From NCBI GenBank assembly GCA_902727905.1, contig CACVAR010000226.1:1-5056 (forward strand): 5,056 nucleotides of DNA, read 5' to 3'. The position numbers were made by a program, and so were the translations under genes. This DNA comes from an uncultured Sulfurovum sp. (GTDB lineage: Bacteria; Campylobacterota; Campylobacteria; Campylobacterales; Sulfurovaceae). A model generated the notes under the pieces. It was not told where the DNA came from and made no database searches. It worked only from the letters and a program-made list of their open reading frames with translations. Positions 1 to 5,056 of the stretch are shown piece by piece. The first letter of the stretch is position 1. Each line of letters starts with the position of its first letter.

Positions 1-35
1 AATATATAAACATTTAAATTTAAAAGGAATATAAA

Positions 36-890
36 ATGGAATTAAACATACTCATAATCCTAGCTGTTGCTGTTATCGTTACCCTTTATAAAGGAATCAA
101 AATTGTTCCACAAGGTGAAGAGTGGGTCATTGAAAAACTTGGTAAATTTTCACGCACACTTCAACCGGGACTGAATATTATTGTTCCTTATGTTGATGAT
201 GTGCGTCAGCGTATCTCAACCCGTGACATCATTATGGATATTCCTCAACAAGAGGTCATTACCAAAGACAATGCTGTCATCCGTACCAATGCCATTGCCT
301 TTGTACGTGTTACCAACCCTAAAGATGCACTTTATGGAGTAGAAGACTTTAAACTTGCCATTGCAAACCTCATCATGACTACTTTACGTTCTATCATTGG
401 TGAAATGAAACTAGACGAAGCACTTTCAAACCGTGAATCAATCAAAGCACGACTCAAAGAAAATATCATTGATGATGTAGCAGACTGGGGTGTTACGGTT
501 AAGTCTGTAGAAATCCAAGACATTAATCCAAGTGGTTCTATGCAGGATTCTATGGAACGTCAAGCAGCAGCTGAGCGTGAAAGAAGAGCCATAGAAACCA
601 CAGCAGAAGGTAACAAAAATGCTGCTATTTTAGAAGCACAAGGTAAACTTGAAGCTGCAAAACTGGAAGCTGAAGCACAAGTTGCTCTTGCCAATGCTTC
701 AGCACAAGCCTTAGAGATGATTGCTGATGCGACCGAAGGGAAAGAACTTTCTGCCATGTTCTTACTGGGTGACCGTTACATCAACTCACTAGAAAACATG
801 TCAAAATCTCCAAACTCTAAGTTTGTAGTCTACCCTGCTGACATTCAAGCGACTATAAAAGGTATGCTTGGGAATGTATTTACAAAATAG
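36..890 (+). CDS. SPFH/Band 7 (stomatin/prohibitin-like) membrane protein, paraslipin QmcA type
   Basis: The 284-aa protein has the layout of bacterial paraslipins (QmcA/YbbK type). One N-terminal membrane segment (about residues 4-19) is followed by a Band 7 domain (about 20-190), an Ala/Glu/Arg-rich coiled coil (about 172-232) and a short C-terminal tail. Family-typical stretches are QGEEWVIEKLGKF (26-38), PGLNIIVPYVD (44-54), VITKDNAVIRTNA (74-86), GEMKLDEALSNRE (122-134), WGVTVKSVEIQDI (151-163), MERQAAAERERRA (173-185) and FVVYPADI (263-270). Such proteins form large membrane-bound oligomers that organise membrane microdomains and often assist proteases; the exact job here is inferred. 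The ATG at 36 has an AAGGA site at 24-28. Paraslipins often sit next to an NfeD-family gene. None lies downstream, and only 35 bases upstream are visible. It ends at a hairpin and faces a convergent gene. The family call is firm; the paraslipin subfamily is likely. Confidence 0.93.
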   Translation: MELNILIILAVAVIVTLYKGIKIVPQGEEWVIEKLGKFSRTLQPGLNIIVPYVDDVRQRISTRDIIMDIPQQEVITKDNAVIRTNAIAFVRVTNPKDALYGVEDFKLAIANLIMTTLRSIIGEMKLDEALSNRESIKARLKENIIDDVADWGVTVKSVEIQDINPSGSMQDSMERQAAAERERRAIETTAEGNKNAAILEAQGKLEAAKLEAEAQVALANASAQALEMIADATEGKELSAMFLLGDRYINSLENMSKSPNSKFVVYPADIQATIKGMLGNVFTK

Positions 891-899
891 ACTTTAAAT

Positions 900-928
900 C
901 TATAGGTTCGATATTATCGAACCTATAG
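900..928. terminator. Perfect 13-bp stem-loop between converging genes, candidate bidirectional terminator
   Basis: CTATAGGTTCGAT (900-912) pairs perfectly with ATCGAACCTATAG (916-928) around a 3-nt loop (913-915). The left arm starts 10 bases after the stop of the stomatin-like gene. The right arm contains the stop codon of the leftward membrane-protein gene (923-925). The symmetry and position suggest a terminator serving both directions. Neither side has a good U-tract: the rightward flank is CTCTAACCTCTT, and the leftward transcript continues into a moderately U-rich ATTTAAAGTCTATTTT. It may therefore work as a weak or factor-assisted terminator, or as an RNA 3'-end stabiliser. Confidence 0.7.
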
Positions 929-1660
929 CTCTAACCTCTTATACCGTCCTTTCACCCTCGGATGCAATACATTCAAATAAAATCCTAAAACAATAAAATC
1001 AAATAAAAAGTAAAAGGCTGCTATACCTACTGGTGGGTTTCCACTTGGTAGCCATTCAAACTTTCCAAAAGCAATCTCAGGCCAGTACCATGTTCCTGTT
1101 GCTGTTCCTATTTGCTCTAAGTAAGCGACAATGAAAAACATAATTAAAAAGAAAAGCTGTGACTTCTTTGCATAGTATAAAATAATAAAGAAGATAACTG
1201 AGTAGAGGAAGCCAAACCAATCATTAGCCCAATAGAGCCATACAAAACTGTAAACAACTGAAAAGATAAACAACCATTTTTTAATCACAGTCTGATGATG
1301 TAAAATATAAGGATGATGAGAAAGTCTAAATACTGAAGCAAAAATGAGACTATGTCCAAATATCAACCATAAAGGGATGTTGTAAAAACGATAATGATAC
1401 ATTCCTAAAACCATAGAGAGAATATACTCTCCTGTTAATCCAACAACAATCCCTATAAGCATTATCTGTCTAGCACGTTTTGAACTTCGCCAATATGAGA
1501 AAGCAAAAGCGAAACCAACTAAAATGACAGCAACAGCTTGTCCATGACCTGAAAACCAAGCATCTCCAATAGGACTATCTATGGTTAAAAACAGTGCTGT
1601 TCCAATGAGGGTTTTGAGTATGGTTCTGTAGGGGATTTGTTCTTTACTTCGTAGTGTCAT
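923..1660 (-). CDS. Uncharacterised polytopic membrane protein (7-8 predicted membrane segments)
   Basis: I do not recognise this 245-aa protein. It is very hydrophobic and aromatic, with likely membrane segments at about 11-26, 40-56, 65-85, 94-111, 127-146, 148-163, 168-183 and 209-231, and a basic C-terminus (PRVKGRYKRLEL). Polar residues that stand out in or beside the membrane segments are E78, Y88/H89/Y90, H103, E182, W191/W193, E195, N208 and D221. The two halves look loosely repeated: GEY...GMYHY...PLW in the first and LEQ...GTWYW...NPPVG in the second. The E...G.Y.Y...P.W pattern recalls small integral-membrane carotenoid enzymes (lycopene cyclase/CruF type), but this is only a resemblance and no function is assigned. 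The start is supported by an AAAGG site at 1667-1671 (minus strand), 6 nt before the ATG, and by an extended -10 promoter upstream. It appears monocistronic, converging with the stomatin-like gene and diverging from the peroxidase gene. Confidence 0.85.
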   Translation of the reverse strand: MTLRSKEQIPYRTILKTLIGTALFLTIDSPIGDAWFSGHGQAVAVILVGFAFAFSYWRSSKRARQIMLIGIVVGLTGEYILSMVLGMYHYRFYNIPLWLIFGHSLIFASVFRLSHHPYILHHQTVIKKWLFIFSVVYSFVWLYWANDWFGFLYSVIFFIILYYAKKSQLFFLIMFFIVAYLEQIGTATGTWYWPEIAFGKFEWLPSGNPPVGIAAFYFLFDFIVLGFYLNVLHPRVKGRYKRLEL

Positions 1661-1684
1661 TGTCTACCTTTGTCTATTTATAGA

Positions 1685-1693
1685 AGTATAGCA
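1685..1693 (-). promoter_or_regulatory. Extended -10 promoter element for the leftward membrane-protein gene
   Basis: Read on the minus strand, TGC is followed directly by TATACT (1690-1685), an extended -10 pattern for the housekeeping sigma factor. Transcription would start near 1678, leaving a leader of about 18 nt with the AAAGG ribosome binding site. The -35 is weak: TTGCTG at 1711-1706 gives a 15-bp spacer. Extended -10 promoters tolerate a poor -35. The assignment comes from motif and position only. Confidence 0.5.
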
Positions 1694-1696
1694 AAA

Positions 1697-1714
1697 TTAT
1701 TACTGCAGCAATAA
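1697..1714. promoter_or_regulatory. 18-bp near-perfect palindrome in the divergent promoter region, candidate operator
   Basis: TTATTACTGCAGCAATAA pairs at 8 of 9 symmetric positions, with the only mismatch next to the central CTGCAG. It lies directly upstream of the leftward gene's -10 and covers its -35 region, where a bound dimeric regulator would block RNA polymerase. It is also roughly 77 bp upstream of the inferred rightward start, where an activator could act on the peroxidase gene. I cannot match it to a named regulator. The AT-rich outer arms make part of the symmetry cheap by chance; the GC-containing centre is less so. Confidence 0.35.
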
Positions 1715-1770
1715 ATGGATTATTATAATTTAAAGTAATTATTTTTATAAGTTTTTAAGATAGAATAATA

Positions 1771-1776
1771 TATACT
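1771..1776 (+). promoter_or_regulatory. Candidate -10 element for the cytochrome c peroxidase gene
   Basis: TATACT lies 40 bases before the peroxidase start codon, which would give a start near 1783 and a leader of about 34 nt. No good -35 hexamer is present 16-18 bp upstream, only AT-rich DNA with T-runs at 1742-1746 and 1752-1756. That is common for Campylobacterota housekeeping promoters, where the -35 is poorly conserved. The overlapping TAGAAT at 1761-1766 is an alternative -10, so the exact hexamer is uncertain. Confidence 0.4.
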
Positions 1777-1816
1777 AAAAAATAAATTTTATTAACTAGA
1801 AGGAAAGATTATAACC

Positions 1817-2860
1817 ATGAATAAAAGAATCATTGGAGTATCATTACTCTTATCAGCATTTTTATTTGCAAATAATTCATCTACTCAAAATAGCGATAAA
1901 GAATTATTAAAACAAATTGAAAAAGCAGGAATGAAAAGCATTCCAAAAGAACAATCAGAAATCAATAAGCTGATTGATCCAAATAACATTATTACTGATG
2001 AAAAAGTAACATTAGGTAAACAACTCTACTTTGAACCTCGACTATCAAAGAGTGGTATTATTTCTTGTAATACCTGTCATAATCTTGGATTAGGTGGTGC
2101 TGATGGTGTAGCTGCAGCAGTAGGACACAAGTGGACAGCAAATCCACATCACCTTAATTCTCCAACGGTATACAATGCTGTGTTCTTTGATTCTCAATTT
2201 TGGGATGGAAGAAGCCACAACCTAGAAGATCAAGCACAAGGTCCAATGCAAGCAGAACCAGAAATGGCATCTCCTAAAGAACTGGTTCTTGAACGAATAA
2301 ATTCTATTCCTGAATATGTGGCTGCCTTTAAAAATGCCTATGATGAAAATGTCAGCATTGATTTTGAAACTATTACAGCTACCATAGGTCTTTTTGAACG
2401 AACACTTGTTACCCCATCAAAATATGATGACTATGTAAATGGTGATACAAAAGCTTTAAGTAATGCAGAAAAAGAAGGCTTAAAAGTATTTATTGATAAG
2501 GGTTGTGCCACCTGTCATAATGGTATAGCCTTAGGAGGTAAAATGATGCCATTCCCAGTTGTAAAACCTTATAAATTTGCAAACTTAGGAGATTTTAAAG
2601 GTGATAAAAATGGGATGGTTAAAGTACCAACACTTAGAAATATCACCGAAACAGCTCCTTACTTTCACAATGGAGCTATTTGGAGTTTAGCAGATAGCAT
2701 TAAAGAAATGGGAAGTACACAATTAGGTCAAACACTTAGTGATAAAGATACTGATAAAATCATCACTTTCTTAAAAACACTAAAAGGTAGAAAACCAGCC
2801 ATTGTTTACCCTCAATTACCAGAGAGTACAGCAACAACACCAAAACCAGACTTTCAATAA
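1817..2860 (+). CDS. Periplasmic di-heme cytochrome c peroxidase (CcpA/MauG superfamily)
   Basis: This enzyme reduces hydrogen peroxide to water in the periplasm using electrons from small c-type cytochromes. The 347-aa protein has a Sec signal peptide (MNKR then hydrophobic residues 5-17, probable cleavage after A18). It has two haem c sites, CNTCH (84-88) and CATCH (230-234). The two haem-binding histidines are 146 residues apart, the same spacing I recall for the Pseudomonas enzyme. Other expected residues are in place: H104 as distal ligand of the peroxidatic haem, W129 in FWDGR between the haems, Q139 and E149 (QAQGPM...EPEM) in the active site, and M298 in KEMGSTQLG as likely ligand of the high-potential haem. 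PTLRN (271-275) and PYFHNGAIW (281-289) are also family-typical. The ATG at 1817 follows AGAAGGAAAG (1798-1807); AAGGA lies 12 nt upstream, rather long spacing. Its seven arginine codons are all AGA or CGA, unlike the CGT-rich stomatin-like gene. It appears monocistronic, ending at a hairpin. Confidence 0.96.
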   Translation: MNKRIIGVSLLLSAFLFANNSSTQNSDKELLKQIEKAGMKSIPKEQSEINKLIDPNNIITDEKVTLGKQLYFEPRLSKSGIISCNTCHNLGLGGADGVAAAVGHKWTANPHHLNSPTVYNAVFFDSQFWDGRSHNLEDQAQGPMQAEPEMASPKELVLERINSIPEYVAAFKNAYDENVSIDFETITATIGLFERTLVTPSKYDDYVNGDTKALSNAEKEGLKVFIDKGCATCHNGIALGGKMMPFPVVKPYKFANLGDFKGDKNGMVKVPTLRNITETAPYFHNGAIWSLADSIKEMGSTQLGQTLSDKDTDKIITFLKTLKGRKPAIVYPQLPESTATTPKPDFQ

Positions 2861-2864
2861 TCTT

Positions 2865-2894
2865 ATGAAGTAGCTTCTTTTGAAGCTACTTCAT
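2865..2894 (+). terminator. Perfect 13-bp stem-loop after the peroxidase gene
   Basis: ATGAAGTAGCTTC (2865-2877) pairs perfectly with GAAGCTACTTCAT (2882-2894) around a TTTT loop (2878-2881). It begins 5 nt after the peroxidase stop codon, the usual place for a transcription terminator. The next gene has its own probable promoter about 80 bp further on, which fits an operon boundary here. No U-run follows the stem (TATCAATCAAC), so intrinsic termination may be inefficient, or the hairpin may mainly protect the mRNA 3' end. It has the same stem length as the hairpin at 900-928 but an unrelated sequence. Confidence 0.72.
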
Positions 2895-2948
2895 TATCAA
2901 TCAACAGTAAATCCTTCTTTCAAGAACATCCTACTCAATTACATAAAA

Positions 2949-2977
2949 TTCAACGTTAACCCAAACTAAGCTACAAT
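2949..2977 (+). promoter_or_regulatory. Probable sigma-70-type promoter for rnr-holA
   Basis: TACAAT (2972-2977) is a good -10 match. TTCAAC (2949-2954), a partial -35, lies 17 bp upstream, the preferred spacing. Transcription would start near 2984, giving a leader of about 29 nt that contains the AGGA ribosome binding site at 3004-3007. The position after the peroxidase terminator supports a new transcription unit. The rest of 2895-3012 shows no gene or other clear signal. Confidence 0.45.
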
Positions 2978-3012
2978 GCATTTAATAAAAATGTATACAC
3001 TTTAGGAACTCC

Positions 3013-4974
3013 ATGTCACCATTTGCCATACAACTCATCAACGGATTCAAAGAAACCGATTTAGAATTAGAAGATAAAAATGCTTTTCAAGCCCTACAAC
3101 AACTGGGAGCCATTGAAGAAGTTGATGGACTATGGAAGTTAAAATCACTCTTTCGTGTAGGACAGCTCTATGTCAACAAAGAAGGTCGTGGTTTTGTTGA
3201 AGCACAAAGTGAAGAACAAAAAGACCTGCTCGTAGAATCCCAAGACATGGGTGAAGCTAACCCAGGTGATGATGTGGTAGTAAAACGTGTTATTGCTAGA
3301 CGTGGTCGTGCTTCGGCTAAGGTTCAATTGGTAGTACGTAAAGCGCATGTATTTCAAATTGTCTATACCAACCGTAATGAATCGAATGTCTTTGAAATAC
3401 TTGACTTAAAAACAGGACTGCCAACAAGTGCTAAAATGGAAGGGATGGACTTAAAAGCTTTTAAACTGGGAACCGTTCTTAAAGTGGACTCTGAAACGGA
3501 AGAGGTTTTAGAAGTATTTGGTGATTTATCTGATCCGAAAATCGATGAAAAAATTTCGTTAGCCCTTTACAAACGTGCCAATGAATTTGATGAAGACTGT
3601 AAGACACAAGCCCTTGAGGTCGAGCAAGAAGTAACGGCTTCGGAACACCCTGCGCGAATTGACTTAACGCATTTGGACTTCTGTACCATTGACCCTGTTA
3701 CAGCTAAAGATTTTGATGATGCTATTTACTTTGACATGGAAGCTTATACCCTCTACGTTGCCATTGCTGATGTAAGTCATTACGTGAACTACTTCTCGCC
3801 TATTGACACCGAAGCAAAGCGTCGTGGGTTTACCACCTACTTTCCTCATAAATCCTTCCCGATGTTACCACGTGAACTTTCAGAGAACATTTGTTCACTT
3901 AAGCCTCATGTTGACAGACTCGCATTTGTAGCTAAAATAGAACTAAATAGAGATTCGCTACTTCCTATAAAAGAAGAGTTTTTTGAAGCCATTATTCACT
4001 CTAAACGTCGATTTAACTATGAAGAGATAGATGTAATTATTGATAAGAATGGTGCAAACGTTGAAAAGGAACATGAGAAACGTATTTTAAACTATCTGTT
4101 ACCTCTGCAACAAATCACAGCACGTCTACGAAAAAAACGTATGGGTGATGGTTTTGACTTTAGAAGTGAAGAAGTACGACTAAGTATTGATGCAAACCAT
4201 GAACTTAAAGAGACATCCATAGAGACAGGGACGCCTTCTCACTCACTTATTGAAGAGTGTATGCTTTTAGCCAACCAAGCTTCAGCGAAACGTTTTGACT
4301 ACGGGGTATTTAGAATTCACACACCACCACAGTTAACAAAGCTCGAAGAGTTACTCGAAGAACTTGCAGCCATTGGACTGTTTGTGAAAGAGTATGATGA
4401 TTCCCCATCGCTTATTCGTGCCATTCAAAAAGAAGCAGACAGTATGGGCATTGCTCCTGAGGTCGATAGCATGGTCATTAAGTCCCTTAAACAGGCTTCT
4501 TATTCGGCTGAAAACGAAGGTCACTTTGGACTTGGATTTAGCCACTACTCTCACTTTACTTCACCGATTCGTCGATACTCTGACCTCATCTTGCATAGGC
4601 TCATCAAGTCCCAGCTAAAAGAAGATGAAGAACAAAATGAATACCTACTACGTAACATTGAACCACTTTGTCAAAGAGTTTCAGAACTTGAACGTGAATC
4701 AACCAAAGCAGAATGGGATTTTAGAGATAGAAAACTAGCACGTTGGGCTGAAAAACATATTGGGGAAGAGTTTAAAGCGCATGTGGTTGAAGTTGGCGAA
4801 AATGCAAAAGCTGTCTTGGAAATCGATGTGGAAGGGATTAGTGTAAATCTTCATGGAGACAATATCATGTTATTTGATAAGATTATTGTACGTATTGATA
4901 CGGTGAGTATTGCGATGGCTAAAATCCAGGCTGAGTTTGTCGCTAAAAGAGAGAAAGATATAATGGGGTTGTAA
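3013..4974 (+). CDS. rnr: Ribonuclease R (RNB/RNase II family 3'-5' exoribonuclease), short form
   Basis: RNase R degrades RNA processively from the 3' end, including structured RNA, in mRNA decay and rRNA/tRNA quality control in the cytoplasm. The 653-aa protein has a short helix-plus-wing start (about 1-45), two cold-shock-like OB folds (about 48-110 and 112-170), the RNB catalytic domain (about 214-535) and a reduced S1-like domain (about 583-645). The four catalytic metal-binding aspartates are D227, D233, D235 and D236 in TIDPVTAKDFDDA, with the same spacing as in E. coli RNase II. HFTSPIRRYSDLILHR (514-529) is the conserved C-terminal RNB motif with catalytic arginine R520. E. coli RNase R is about 813 aa, with a full N-terminal helix-turn-helix, a complete S1 and a lysine-rich tail, all reduced or missing here. 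Campylobacterota enzymes are, as I recall, about this short. The ATG at 3013 has AGGA at 3004-3007, and an in-frame TAA at 2986-2988 rules out a long upstream extension. holA follows after one base, so the two are probably co-transcribed. Confidence 0.96.
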   Translation: MSPFAIQLINGFKETDLELEDKNAFQALQQLGAIEEVDGLWKLKSLFRVGQLYVNKEGRGFVEAQSEEQKDLLVESQDMGEANPGDDVVVKRVIARRGRASAKVQLVVRKAHVFQIVYTNRNESNVFEILDLKTGLPTSAKMEGMDLKAFKLGTVLKVDSETEEVLEVFGDLSDPKIDEKISLALYKRANEFDEDCKTQALEVEQEVTASEHPARIDLTHLDFCTIDPVTAKDFDDAIYFDMEAYTLYVAIADVSHYVNYFSPIDTEAKRRGFTTYFPHKSFPMLPRELSENICSLKPHVDRLAFVAKIELNRDSLLPIKEEFFEAIIHSKRRFNYEEIDVIIDKNGANVEKEHEKRILNYLLPLQQITARLRKKRMGDGFDFRSEEVRLSIDANHELKETSIETGTPSHSLIEECMLLANQASAKRFDYGVFRIHTPPQLTKLEELLEELAAIGLFVKEYDDSPSLIRAIQKEADSMGIAPEVDSMVIKSLKQASYSAENEGHFGLGFSHYSHFTSPIRRYSDLILHRLIKSQLKEDEEQNEYLLRNIEPLCQRVSELERESTKAEWDFRDRKLARWAEKHIGEEFKAHVVEVGENAKAVLEIDVEGISVNLHGDNIMLFDKIIVRIDTVSIAMAKIQAEFVAKREKDIMGL

Positions 4975-4975
4975 A

Positions 4976-5056
4976 ATGTATCAAAGAGAATTTGAAAACC
5001 TACTTCGCACTACCCCTCCTAGAGCCATGCTTTTTTTTGGAGAAAATGATTACCAA
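4976..5056 (+). CDS. holA: DNA polymerase III subunit delta, N-terminal fragment cut by window edge
   Basis: An open frame starts at the ATG one base after the rnr stop and runs 27 codons to the window end. It begins MYQREFENLL and continues to AMLFFGENDYQ (residues 17-27). This resembles the start of the HolA/delta family, in which a short helix leads into a beta strand and a (Y/F)GE(N/E) motif in the clamp-loader AAA+-like domain. The delta subunit opens the beta sliding clamp in the replicative clamp loader. The assignment also rests on position: rnr is followed by holA in H. pylori and C. jejuni as I recall. Ribosome binding is probably through GGGG at 4965-4968 inside the end of rnr, and translation may be coupled to rnr. 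A run of eight T (5031-5038) falls in codons 19-21. With only 27 residues visible the call is likely, not certain. Confidence 0.78.
   Translation, partial: MYQREFENLLRTTPPRAMLFFGENDYQ

Noticed and set aside
1..35. Possible end of an upstream nfeD partner gene
   Set aside because: The 35 bases are AT-rich with early stops and contain no recognisable coding tail. They cannot show what lies upstream.
332..757. Two leftward open frames (332-523 and 560-757) opposite the stomatin-like gene
   Set aside because: They are antisense shadows with Ser/Ala-rich composition, created by the Ala/Glu-rich coding strand. There is no credible ribosome binding site or recognisable domain.
1723..1743. Possible PerR/Fur-like box (TTATAAT...) upstream of the peroxidase gene
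   Set aside because: Only one half matches TTATAAT, and the other half does not form the expected inverted repeat. In DNA this AT-rich such a match is expected by chance.
2991..2993. Upstream ATG as an alternative rnr start
   Set aside because: It is not in the rnr frame, and an in-frame TAA lies at 2986-2988. The ATG at 3013 has a good AGGA site 5 nt away.
3145..3849. Leftward open frames at 3145-3357 and 3664-3849 opposite rnr
   Set aside because: They are antisense to well-conserved RNase R domains, short, and without family features.
4351..4618. Leftward frame 4351-4554 and rightward frame 4394-4618 within rnr
   Set aside because: Both overlap the conserved RNB C-terminal region, which clearly codes in the rnr frame. 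Neither resembles a known protein.
1..5056. CRISPR array, insertion sequence, tRNA/rRNA genes, toxin-antitoxin or phage-defence system
   Set aside because: No direct repeats with spacers, transposase-like frames, terminal inverted repeats, or tRNA-like folds were seen on reading. Nearly all of the window is explained by ordinary genes and short intergenic regions.

Overview
The window looks like an ordinary chromosomal stretch from a Campylobacterota bacterium (Sulfurimonas/Sulfurovum-like). The grounds are low-to-moderate GC, AT-rich intergenic DNA, AGGA-type ribosome binding sites, a short RNase R, and an rnr gene followed directly by holA. I remember that order from Helicobacter pylori and Campylobacter jejuni. 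The genus cannot be fixed from the sequence alone.

Layout: (1) 36-890 (+) encodes a membrane-anchored SPFH/stomatin-like protein (paraslipin, QmcA type). (2) 900-928 is a perfect 13-bp hairpin in the narrow gap between two converging genes; its right arm contains the stop codon of the facing gene. (3) 923-1660 (-) encodes an unrecognised polytopic membrane protein of 245 aa. (4) 1661-1816 is a divergent, AT-rich promoter region. It has a likely extended -10 promoter for the leftward gene, a weaker promoter for the rightward gene, and an 18-bp near-palindrome that could be an operator. (5) 1817-2860 (+) encodes an exported di-heme cytochrome c peroxidase with its key residues intact. (6) 2861-3012 holds a second perfect 13-bp hairpin and then a probable promoter for the next gene. 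(7) 3013-4974 (+) encodes a short-form RNase R. (8) 4976-5056 (+) is the first 27 codons of holA (DNA polymerase III delta subunit), cut by the window edge and separated from rnr by one base.

The genes do not form one pathway. The stomatin-like protein acts in membrane organisation or quality control, the peroxidase removes hydrogen peroxide in the periplasm, and rnr-holA starts an information-processing operon. I see no mobile element, CRISPR array, RNA gene or defence system. No convincing new multi-gene system is present. The points most worth a second look are the uncharacterised membrane protein, the near-palindrome in the divergent promoter region, and the two matching hairpins that lack U-tracts.
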